From the NCBI GenBank assembly GCA_016744855.1, contig JADGDO010000016.1, positions 1 to 64,000 on the forward strand: DNA of 64,000 nt, given 5' to 3'. The notes beneath the pieces are model-generated. The model saw only the letters and a program-made list of their open reading frames with translations. It was not told where the DNA came from and searched no databases. This DNA is from Candidatus Fermentibacteraceae bacterium (lineage in GTDB: Bacteria; Fermentibacterota; Fermentibacteria; Fermentibacterales; JCC-6). The position numbers were made by a program, and so were the translations under genes. Below are positions 1-6,595 of the stretch, one piece after another. How positions within the stretch are numbered: the first letter of the stretch is position 1; each line of letters starts with the position of its first letter.

Positions 1-213
1 CACTCTACCATGCGATAGTGTGGTCTTATGCGGTATTAGCATCCGTTTCCAGATGTTGTCCCCCTGTGAAAGGTTGGTTGTTCACGCGTTACTCACCCGT
101 TCGCCACTGTCATGAATATCTGTACCGAAGTACATCAACTAATCTCGTTCGACTTGCATGCCTTATCCACGCCGCCAGCGTTCGTCCTGAGCCAGGATCA
201 AACTCTCCGCAAA
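1..213 (-). rRNA. rrs: 16S ribosomal RNA, 5' end (partial)
   Basis: The reverse complement carries the near-universal 16S start AGAGTTTGATCCTGGCTCAG (positions 187-206), followed by GAACGCTGGCGGC, the GCAAGTCGAACG segment and GTGGCGAACGGGTGAGTAACGCGT. These are the conserved 5' domain of bacterial 16S rRNA. The gene runs off the left edge of the window, so only about the first 210 nt are present. The mature 5' end is placed by homology a few bases before AGAGTTTG and is uncertain by a few nt. Tandem promoters lie upstream at 460-488 and 642-670. Confidence 0.97.
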
Positions 214-459
214 TTTATATGCGATTATTTGTTTCCTGTTGTATTTATTTTTGTTCTCTGCAGTCACAGATCTCTGCAAATGTCATCAAGTGACACTAAT
301 GCAAAATAAACCCCGAAGGGCCTATAAGCAAAAGAAACTTACACGTAATAGATTCTTAAACATTGCTTCTTCTTCCAGTTATTTCAATCATCGGGCACCT
401 TACCGGTGCTCCGCGGAGGCGGCCTGCGCTTCAAGCGCTCCTGCCCCTAGCGGCTCTCA

Positions 460-488
460 ATTCTAATCAGTCACTCTGCAGGTGTCAA
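460..488 (-). promoter_or_regulatory. rRNA promoter P2 (proximal)
   Basis: On the minus strand TTGACA (483-488) is followed after exactly 17 bp by TAGAAT (460-465). It reads toward the 16S gene about 245 bp downstream. It shares the block TTGACACCTGC and the -10 TAGAATTG with P1 180 bp upstream. A small inverted repeat (CCCACTT...AAGTGGG, about 491-507) sits just upstream of the -35 box and would lie inside the P1 transcript. Confidence 0.85.
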
Positions 489-641
489 CCCCACTTCTGA
501 AGTGGGCGAAAACCGCAGTTTTAAAGGCCAAAAATGACCCGAAAATCTGCTCCGCAGTGCTGACAAAAATCGTGCACCTTCCCGGTGCTAACGCCCGGGG
601 AGCACTGTTTTAAAACAGGGTGCTTACCCGGCACGAGCCCA

Positions 642-670
642 ATTCTAAAGCCCCAACGAGCAGGTGTCAA
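642..670 (-). promoter_or_regulatory. rRNA promoter P1 (distal)
   Basis: On the minus strand TTGACA (665-670) and TAGAAT (642-647) are separated by exactly 17 bp, a full consensus sigma-70-type promoter. It has the same TTGACACCTGC and TAGAATTG blocks as P2. A perfect 14-bp palindrome CTGTTTTAAAACAG (605-618) lies roughly 20-30 bp after the expected start of transcription. Confidence 0.85.
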
Positions 671-838
671 GCGTAGATTCTCAAGCTGTTGAATATGACA
701 GTTATAGACGATCTCAAACTTTCAAAAAGCCAGCCTCACTGCTTCCCCGAAAAAAGTCAACGGAAGTTAGCTTTCACAAACCACTCTATGTTGACATGGT
801 TTACATATTCAAGGATGTTCTTTCTTGTAAGGAGTAAT

Positions 839-1468
839 ATGAAAAAGGAAAGCTACCACCACGGGAATCTTTATGACACTCTTATTGAGAAGTCTATAGA
901 GATTATTGAAATGCAGGGTCCTGAATTTATCAACCTCAGAGACCTCAGTCTATCTGTAGGAGTTTCGAGAACAGCTCCTTACAGGCACTTCAAGAGCAAA
1001 GCTCACCTTCTTACAGCTGTTGCTGCCAGAGGGTTCTCTATGCTTGAGACGGCTTGCTCTGATGTACCCCAGGGAGATCCTGCTGAGCGTTTGATAGAAC
1101 TCTGCAATGGGTATCTTCATTTCGCCTTAGCAAACCCAGGTTTGTATGGGGTGATGTTTGCCCCCGAGAGATACCATAATCCTGTACAGGAGGAACTTCG
1201 ATCTGCTTCAGATAAAGCATTCCTGAAGCTGGAACTTGTTCTGATGGAATTACCCGGTGTAAAGCCTGCTGAGCTCAATGCAGGGGCAGTCTGGGCAATG
1301 GTTCACGGGCTTGCGATCATTATAAATCAGAACCTTGTCCAGGTCATCGGGCAGGGAAGACCAGACTCAGCTGCCATTCCATCATCCGCTCTAAAGAAAG
1401 ATGTTAAACTATTGATCAATCATGCCCTGGAAGTGCTCGCTGTTGGGCTCGCCTCACCTTCTCTCTAA
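839..1468 (+). CDS. TetR/AcrR-family transcriptional regulator with WHG-type C-terminal domain
   Basis: A 209-residue DNA-binding repressor. The N-terminus (KKESYHHGNLYDTLIEKS, then LRDLSLSVGVSRTAPYRHFKSK at about residues 42-63) is a TetR helix-turn-helix of the subgroup whose C-terminal domain carries a conserved W-HG signature; AVWAMVHGLAI is visible near residue 158. The ATG at 839 was chosen because AAGGAG lies just upstream; an in-frame upstream extension to 689 has no SD and is unlike the family. A TTGACA (791-796) overlaps a loose inverted repeat TATGT-N11-ACATA (787-807), which could be its own operator. It stands alone, so its target is unknown; it may be its own gene or the secreted-protein gene convergent with it. 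Confidence 0.93.
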   Translation: MKKESYHHGNLYDTLIEKSIEIIEMQGPEFINLRDLSLSVGVSRTAPYRHFKSKAHLLTAVAARGFSMLETACSDVPQGDPAERLIELCNGYLHFALANPGLYGVMFAPERYHNPVQEELRSASDKAFLKLELVLMELPGVKPAELNAGAVWAMVHGLAIIINQNLVQVIGQGRPDSAAIPSSALKKDVKLLINHALEVLAVGLASPSL

Positions 1469-1470
1469 AA

Positions 1471-1500
1471 AAATGGAGGGAGCATCTGCTCCCCCCATTT
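1471..1500. terminator. bidirectional rho-independent terminator
   Basis: AAATGGAGGGAGC and GCTCCCCCCATTT form a 13-bp stem with one mismatch around a short loop, between two convergent genes. On the minus strand the stem is followed by a run of seven T, so it probably ends the 1527-2381 transcript best; on the plus strand a T-rich tail (ACTCTTCTTT) follows. Confidence 0.75.
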
Positions 1501-1526
1501 ACTCTTCTTTAGTATTATTTTAACTC

Positions 1527-2381
1527 TTAAAAGGAATTCTTGATAGCTCCCCAAGAGGTTGTGGCAAGAGACTGGGTAGAAAGAGAAACCGTGAACTCAA
1601 CCATACGATAGCCAGACGTAGGTCCGTATGTCCAGAAGAAGTGACCTGTGGCATCGCAGTACGCTAGCCCGAGTGAAACCATTACAGAGCTTGAGTATGG
1701 TGATTCAACACTACCTATATAGGATATTTCAGAGCCATCCCAGCTGTAGAAGAAGAACATTCCCATATCAAAAACGCCAACGGCAATGCCCGTATTGCCT
1801 CCCTCGAGAGGGAAAGTTGCAACACCGCTACCCTGCTGTGTGGCACCTATCTCAGGAATTGACCATGTTTCTGAGCTCCCACCGGGCTGAAATCTGCACA
1901 ACTCATCGGTGTATCCATTGATAACTGTCCAGTAGTGAGTGCCGTCAAACGAAAATCCCCTGCTGTACTTTCCACCGGGATCATCCTGAGTTCCCCAGGT
2001 AACACCAACATCATCAGACTGATAGAAACTGAATGAATCAAAATCATTTACGATTATTTCAGAAACAGTATCTCCCGTGTTACTGCAGGCAAGGCCCCAT
2101 GAATGGCCCTCAGAAGCCGGTGGAAGAGTGATGCTCTGAGAAGTCTGTCCATCTTCCCATATACGGATGACGTCATCACCATTATCAATTCCAAGAACAA
2201 CTGGACCGGAGGTAGTTTGCATTACAGTCAAATCCAATGCTTTTTCCGGAAGAGTCCACTCATCAACAATCTCAATCACAATATCTTTTGTATCTGGATT
2301 AGGATCTGTAAGCTGCAAAAAAGATTCCTGCATCGCGAACGCTGAAGCAACACAAGCAAGAGCAATAATGAAGAATTTCAT
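1527..2381 (-). CDS. secreted protein of unknown function
   Basis: A 284-residue product with a clear signal peptide (MKFFIIALACVASAFA, cleavage expected near residue 16). The mature part is rich in Gly, Ser, Thr and Trp, with spaced W-G-D segments (HSWGLACSNTGD, VGVTWGTQDDPGG, YSWDGSEISYIG). That suggests a beta-rich, possibly propeller-like fold; no catalytic motif is recognisable. Unlike the other large secreted proteins here it lacks the PNP...GxY sorting tail and ends ATTSWGAIKNSF. An SD GGAAAGG precedes the ATG and a promoter lies at 2444-2473. I do not recognise the family; secretion is well supported, function is not. Confidence 0.8.
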   Translation of the reverse strand: MKFFIIALACVASAFAMQESFLQLTDPNPDTKDIVIEIVDEWTLPEKALDLTVMQTTSGPVVLGIDNGDDVIRIWEDGQTSQSITLPPASEGHSWGLACSNTGDTVSEIIVNDFDSFSFYQSDDVGVTWGTQDDPGGKYSRGFSFDGTHYWTVINGYTDELCRFQPGGSSETWSIPEIGATQQGSGVATFPLEGGNTGIAVGVFDMGMFFFYSWDGSEISYIGSVESPYSSSVMVSLGLAYCDATGHFFWTYGPTSGYRMVEFTVSLSTQSLATTSWGAIKNSF

Positions 2382-2443
2382 GCGAAAGCCTTTCCGTTTC
2401 TGTTTCTGTTTTCAATTTAATTCGGTTCCGAACTATCGCCCTA

Positions 2444-2473
2444 TATATAGGACACACTTACAGATCAAGTCAA
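2444..2473 (-). promoter_or_regulatory. promoter of the secreted protein gene
   Basis: On the minus strand TTGACT (2468-2473) and TATATA (2444-2449) are 18 bp apart, about 60 bp upstream of the ATG at 2381. Confidence 0.6.
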
Positions 2474-2544
2474 CTCAGTTTTCAACATCAACTTAATCAG
2501 TAGAATTAACTAAAACAGATCAAAACTTTAGATAGGCTTTATTG

Positions 2545-3042
2545 CTATGAATCGGAGGGGGAGAGATTATCTCTCACGGGTGGATTGGAGGTTCTTTCAG
2601 TATTAGCTCTTTTAAGATTTTCCAGTGCTTTGCTCAGCAGAGTACAGAGTTCAACTCTCTCTTCATTGCTGAAATCCTGGTAAATTGTATCCAGTAGTCT
2701 GTCCGACATGCTCCCAAAACGTGATTCAAGGATTCTTGATTTCTCTGTTGCAGCTACTCCAACCTGTCTTCTATCACCGGGTATTGACTGTCTTTCCACG
2801 TAGTCTCTGGCTTCAAGCGTATCTATAACACCTGTAATTGTAGACTTTGCCCTTCCAGTCTTCTCAACAAAAGTTTTCATCGTTATCGGAGGGGGACTTG
2901 TCAGAAGAATTTCAAAGATTGTACCATGGGCTGTTTCCACATCGCTAAACCCAGCGCTATCTAATTCAGTGCGCATAAACTCATTAGCTTGATGCCTTAT
3001 GAGGGAAACTTTTCTTACAATACCTCTTATCTCCTTATTCAT
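2545..3042 (-). CDS. MarR-family transcriptional regulator
   Basis: A 165-residue winged-helix repressor. ETAHGTIFEILLTSPPPITMKTFVEKTGRAKSTITGVIDTLEARDYVER matches the MarR helix-turn-helix, and SIPGDRRQVGVAATEKSR is the beta-wing with its typical D-R-R-Q. The flanking long helices for dimerisation are present. The start is the ATG at 3042, which has GAGGTG seven bases upstream; a TTG 15 bases further upstream is less likely. A perfect 7-bp inverted repeat TTTCCAG-N10-CTGGAAA (3071-3094) lies just upstream of the SD and is a good candidate autoregulatory operator. The divergent membrane-protein gene at 3256 may be a target. Confidence 0.93.
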   Translation of the reverse strand: MNKEIRGIVRKVSLIRHQANEFMRTELDSAGFSDVETAHGTIFEILLTSPPPITMKTFVEKTGRAKSTITGVIDTLEARDYVERQSIPGDRRQVGVAATEKSRILESRFGSMSDRLLDTIYQDFSNEERVELCTLLSKALENLKRANTERTSNPPVRDNLSPSDS

Positions 3043-3070
3043 AGTACACCTCTTCAATAGTTACAATTGA

Positions 3071-3094
3071 TTTCCAGATACATACTACTGGAAA
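3071..3094. promoter_or_regulatory. inverted repeat, candidate MarR operator
   Basis: TTTCCAG (3071-3077) and CTGGAAA (3088-3094) are perfect 7-bp arms with a 10-bp spacer, located about 29-52 bp upstream of the marR-like start codon. Size and position fit the palindromic operators that MarR dimers bind. Binding is inferred from position only. Confidence 0.5.
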
Positions 3095-3228
3095 CCTCAT
3101 CTCTCCTGACATTCAAGAAGTTTGCCGGTGAATCTTCCTGATGTAAACCAGAGGATAACATACTATCCATGTGGATGAGAAAGCAGTATCGGGTATCTCC
3201 CCGATCATCCACTTCCTGCTGACCACAA

Positions 3229-3249
3229 TTTGCCTTATAAGTAAGCAAA
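3229..3249. promoter_or_regulatory. inverted repeat upstream of the membrane protein gene
   Basis: TTTGC (3229-3233) and GCAAA (3245-3249) flank a partly symmetric AT-rich centre (CTTATAAGTAA). It lies immediately before the start of the 3256 gene, so a bound protein would block it. It differs from the 3071-3094 repeat, so a second regulator or chance are both possible. Confidence 0.3.
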
Positions 3250-3255
3250 CCATGA

Positions 3256-3753
3256 ATGGAGGATCTCTTGTCACTTATTTTCTTACTGTATTCACTGATT
3301 GTTCCAATGGCAATGAACACTGAAACACCCGACGAATTTCTTGAGATTCTTGCCTCCAGTGATGCTGAGATATGGGTTGAACACCAACTTACAGGCAATT
3401 CTCCAGAAGAAATTCAGGCTGACAGTATCAGATCTGTTTTGGAGTTGAAGAGAAGCCTCTCTGTTGATTCTGGTGAGAGAATTCTGCAGGACGTGGAAGG
3501 AGGCTACAGGGTAATTTTCCCTGAAACTCGTTGGACCTGGAGGATGGATGGAGGAAGAATAGGCTCTGTTTCAGGTGAAACAATAATTGAATGGCATCCG
3601 GGAGGTTATTCCTGGGTAACAGTACCTCTGATGAAGGATGAGGGTAAAGTTATCGGTCGGAAAGAATCTGTCTGCATGGGAGTAACAATAACTGCGACAA
3701 TATTTTTTATTGGAATAATTGCTGTCTGGTATGCTAAAAGAAGATACAGCTGA
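3256..3753 (+). CDS. membrane-anchored protein of unknown function
   Basis: A product of up to 165 residues with a hydrophobic N-terminus (LLSLIFLLYSLIVPMAM; signal peptide or first membrane segment) and a second membrane segment near the C-terminus (VTITATIFFIGIIAVWYA, about 143-160) followed by KRRYS. The positive-inside rule puts the roughly 120-residue middle domain outside the cytoplasm. That domain has an acidic helical first half and a Gly/Trp-rich second half. The start is ambiguous: ATG at 3256 lacks a good SD, whereas a TTG at 3268 has GGAGG five bases upstream and would give 161 residues. No family is recognised. Confidence 0.7.
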   Translation: MEDLLSLIFLLYSLIVPMAMNTETPDEFLEILASSDAEIWVEHQLTGNSPEEIQADSIRSVLELKRSLSVDSGERILQDVEGGYRVIFPETRWTWRMDGGRIGSVSGETIIEWHPGGYSWVTVPLMKDEGKVIGRKESVCMGVTITATIFFIGIIAVWYAKRRYS

Positions 3754-3758
3754 TATCC

Positions 3759-4025
3759 TTACTCGAAGCGATCCCATTCACCGGAAAAATCGAGAACTTC
3801 AATGGGACCTTCACGATCCTGTTCACCCACAGTCATTGCCTTGTCGAGGAACTCATCAAGATCACGCTGAAGAAAAACAGAAGTAGTAAGAAGTGATTGA
3901 AACTGAGAATACTCATCCCGATTCTGAACAGGAACTCCCTCTACTTCACCCATCGACTCTTTCATCTTGCGAAGAAGAGATGAGAGTGCCATAGATAGTT
4001 CATTTGCCTGCTTGTATATACTCAT
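3759..4025 (-). CDS. small alpha-helical protein of unknown function
   Basis: An 88-residue, acidic, probably all-helical protein (MSIYKQANELSMALSSLLRKM..., ending EWDRFE) without a signal peptide or membrane segment. It is the last gene of a three-gene unit. The SD AAGGTGA overlaps the TGA stop of the hydrolase gene only seven bases before its ATG, so the two are translationally coupled. The heptad-like hydrophobic spacing suggests helix pairing. Function is unknown; coupling suggests a role tied to the PAP2-hydrolase fusion. Confidence 0.75.
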   Translation of the reverse strand: MSIYKQANELSMALSSLLRKMKESMGEVEGVPVQNRDEYSQFQSLLTTSVFLQRDLDEFLDKAMTVGEQDREGPIEVLDFSGEWDRFE

Positions 4026-4032
4026 TTATCAT

Positions 4033-5412
4033 TCACCTTTTTCTTTTCCATATCATTTCCAGGGAGTCATTCAGTGCAGCTACAAGCGCACTCTCCGAGG
4101 CATTTCTACCAGTAGGATGCCCTTGGCCTTCAAGTACTGTAATACTACAGGATTCGCTGAGTGTACTTTCTGCCATGAGCTTGCCTTCTTCCGGCGGAGA
4201 AACTCTATCTCCGTCACAGTATATATACTCCACTGCGCAACCCCTGTTCAAGTACTGCAACCAGAAAACAGGTTTAAAGCTCTCCAGATTGCGCACAGCC
4301 CAACCGGGCATCAGTAATTTCAGGAAAGCTACTCCTGCTCTGCCGGTTCGATTTCGAGCAGCCTGGAAGAATGAGCTGTACGATCCATGTACAACAATAC
4401 CAGCCGGAACAAGTTCCCCTGCCAGAGAGCAGGCTTTTATAGCGGAAGATCCACCCATGGAGGTCCCGTAAACAACTGTGTCTTTCGTCATGTATCCGGA
4501 GTCTGTAGCAAACTGAAGCGCACCTAAAATATCATGAACCTCATCTGTACCCGCTGTGGCCAGTTTCGCTTGATGACCGTCAGTTCCCCGCATAGGAACA
4601 AGAAGAAATGAAGCACCATTAATCTCTTTCAGTTTCTCCCCAAGCTCAGCCCTGGATAGAAATGATCCACCTAGACCGTGTACGAAAACAACCAGTTTCT
4701 CAGAGCCTTTCAAGAGGTATCCTGTCACCTCATGCCCATCAAGAGAAGACCACCTTTGTTCTTCCCACATTTTTCCCGGAACACCTGTAGCTTGATGCTG
4801 ACAGTACCGGAACATGTTGGCAAATCCGGTGATACCTGGCCTTCGAAGCCTCTTTCGGAGAAAAATCCAAACGAGGAAACCTGATAAAGAACCTATGAAC
4901 CAACCTGCAATCACATCTGTAGGATAATGAACAGCAAGGTATACACGGCTGAATCCGACAACAAGGGTAAAAAGCAACGCTGGTATCGCGGCAGGTGGAT
5001 AGACTAGAGCGGTAAATACAGCCAGACCTGCTGAGTTCGCTGCATGATTAGATGGGAAGCTTCTTCTTCCCCCGGTACGCAGCCTGCAGTCAAGAAGTAG
5101 AGAAATAGATTCATCTCGATTTGGTCGGGTTCTTTTTACATTGTGTTTCAGGAATGTTCCGGCCTGATCTGTAAGTGCTATACAGAGGATAAGACCGAGA
5201 ATATAGACTCTGGGGTTAATTCTCTGAAAGCGTGTTCCCGGATGAGGAAGTTTTCTGCCTGCAATTAGAAGAAGAACAACGGCGACAGCAATGAATGGAT
5301 ACCAATTATGCTTGTCAGTAATGATAAGCATAGCTCTTGTCAGAAAGGGGTTTTCCAGCTGAAGATTTACAAATTTCAGCAGCTGCAGGTCGTATGAGAA
5401 AAAGGTATTCAC
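4033..5412 (-). CDS. PAP2-family lipid phosphatase fused to alpha/beta hydrolase
   Basis: A 459-residue two-domain protein. Residues 1-190 are a polytopic PAP2 phosphatase with all three signature motifs: K-N6-RP as KHNVKRTRP (89-97), PSNH (120-123) and SR-N5-H-N3-D (155-166; catalytic His162). This family dephosphorylates lipid phosphates or pyrophosphates such as undecaprenyl pyrophosphate or phosphatidylglycerol phosphate at the membrane. Residues about 215-459 are an alpha/beta hydrolase with VFVHGLGG (oxyanion region, 242-249), the nucleophile elbow GTSMG (Ser318) and a candidate catalytic His in GQGHPTG. A lipid substrate handled in two steps (dephosphorylation, acyl hydrolysis) is inference. 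The ATG overlaps the upstream stop (ATGA). Confidence 0.88.
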   Translation of the reverse strand: MNTFFSYDLQLLKFVNLQLENPFLTRAMLIITDKHNWYPFIAVAVVLLLIAGRKLPHPGTRFQRINPRVYILGLILCIALTDQAGTFLKHNVKRTRPNRDESISLLLDCRLRTGGRRSFPSNHAANSAGLAVFTALVYPPAAIPALLFTLVVGFSRVYLAVHYPTDVIAGWFIGSLSGFLVWIFLRKRLRRPGITGFANMFRYCQHQATGVPGKMWEEQRWSSLDGHEVTGYLLKGSEKLVVFVHGLGGSFLSRAELGEKLKEINGASFLLVPMRGTDGHQAKLATAGTDEVHDILGALQFATDSGYMTKDTVVYGTSMGGSSAIKACSLAGELVPAGIVVHGSYSSFFQAARNRTGRAGVAFLKLLMPGWAVRNLESFKPVFWLQYLNRGCAVEYIYCDGDRVSPPEEGKLMAESTLSESCSITVLEGQGHPTGRNASESALVAALNDSLEMIWKRKR

Positions 5413-6518
5413 CGGATACTAATCTCAACTGTATGAGTGAAAGATGGCGAGTTGAAAGGAATGGAATGCCATAAGCCGTTATCAGCCAGGTATTCAGCAT
5501 GAAAAGTAATTCCTGAAACCCCGTTAAACCAGCTCTTCATAATGGGAGGATGCAAAGATCCGAAAGAAGTAAAACCTAATGGGTAGGGGGAAACCACCAT
5601 CCACTCAAAAGGTTTCACATATGCAGCGAGGAGGAATCCAATATCACCATTACCGATCATCCTCCCGGGAACTACAAGAGAAGGTATCTGCAATCTTCTT
5701 AAGAGAGCAGCACCCAGTGAAGCAGCAGAAGCAGAATTCATGATTTCTCCCCGAAGAGCCAATTCCGAGAGTGGGAAGAAGAGAATTTGTTCTGTAAGCG
5801 GAGTAGCGCTGCTGTACAAAATGGAAATCTCATCCATGACCCGTCCAAGAAGCCTGACAGGATTCGGTTCGTTTGCAGCAAGAACAGTGGCCTTAATGTA
5901 TACCGGGTCATCACCGGCCCAGAATACCTCAGTATCCAAACAACTGTCCAGAAATGGATCTTCTCCGGGAAAAGGAACCATAGCTTCATCAGTGGACGAC
6001 AAAGTTGAGATGGTAAAAGAAAAAGGTATTACAGAAACATCCTGTGAAAACTCAATTTCGAAAGCACCTTCAGATACTCCGTTCAGTTCGAGCCATCCAT
6101 TTGAAATGGAAGAAGAGCCTGATATGCCGACAATCTCAATTTCAGGTGGACCTTCAGCAGTCTGCCATGGTAATACTGAGGGAATGGGGAGAACGATACT
6201 GACAGAGTCTCCAGGTTGAAACTCTCCTGAGAAATGAATGCTCACAGAGGTTTTGAATGGCTGAAAACTCCCTAGCCCCATGAGTGGACAGTCCATGCTC
6301 CAACCTCCGTCACAGAGATCGCGGAGAAGCCCTGCTCTGTTCCACAAGAGTTGATCTGACCATTCACATCCATCGATCATTTCGGCAGCCTGCTGATAGT
6401 CGTTTCTAAAAAAGAAACGCTCAGCTGCGGAGAGTACGGTCTGATTACTGCTGTCTGCAACAAGTAGGCAAAACAGAATGGTTACTATTGAGTTAATCAT
6501 ATGCTGTAAGATATTCAC
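5409..6518 (-). CDS. secreted protein with degenerate transglutaminase-like C-terminus
   Basis: A 369-residue product starting at a GTG (6518; an in-frame ATG at 6500 is the alternative). A hydrophobic N-terminal stretch (INSIVTILFCLLVADS) indicates export. A short TPR-like helical segment (AERFFFRNDYQQAAEMIDG) is followed by a beta-sandwich-like middle. Near residues 262-315, SAASLGAALLRRLQIPSLVV and EWMVVSPYPLG resemble the transglutaminase/protease core pattern (C-xx-xA-LLRxxGIPAR ... H-W ... DP). The catalytic Cys position is Ala/Ser and no clear His follows, so any such domain would be inactive. The assignment is tentative. The stop overlaps the start of the PAP2-hydrolase gene, so they are co-translated. 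Confidence 0.7.
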   Translation of the reverse strand: MNILQHMINSIVTILFCLLVADSSNQTVLSAAERFFFRNDYQQAAEMIDGCEWSDQLLWNRAGLLRDLCDGGWSMDCPLMGLGSFQPFKTSVSIHFSGEFQPGDSVSIVLPIPSVLPWQTAEGPPEIEIVGISGSSSISNGWLELNGVSEGAFEIEFSQDVSVIPFSFTISTLSSTDEAMVPFPGEDPFLDSCLDTEVFWAGDDPVYIKATVLAANEPNPVRLLGRVMDEISILYSSATPLTEQILFFPLSELALRGEIMNSASAASLGAALLRRLQIPSLVVPGRMIGNGDIGFLLAAYVKPFEWMVVSPYPLGFTSFGSLHPPIMKSWFNGVSGITFHAEYLADNGLWHSIPFNSPSFTHTVEISIR

Positions 6519-6595
6519 TTTATCCGAAGAGAGCCACAGTGTGGTAATACTTCTATTACTCTGTTATCTTTCTTCCCACCCTGAAAAGAGGTAAA

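Larger units (their letters stand above)
395..670 (-). repeat. duplicated rRNA promoter-leader module
   Basis: Each rRNA promoter is followed about 50 bp downstream by the same inverted-repeat element: GCACCGGGAAGGTGC after P1 (574-588) and GCACCGGTAAGGTGC after P2 (395-409). Both are followed by a CGAT(T/G)-type tail. Promoter core and hairpin are therefore conserved between the copies while the sequence between them differs. This fills most of the gene-free stretch 214-838; apart from these elements and the upstream region of the TetR gene I see nothing else there. Confidence 0.6.

Noticed and set aside
689-838. 50-residue N-terminal extension of the TetR regulator
   Set aside because: No SD at 689 and the family begins at the ATG 839, which has AAGGAG.
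3054-3398. 114-codon frame on the minus strand upstream of the MarR gene
   Set aside because: It overlaps the plus-strand membrane-protein gene and the operator region, starts without SD and has no coding pattern.
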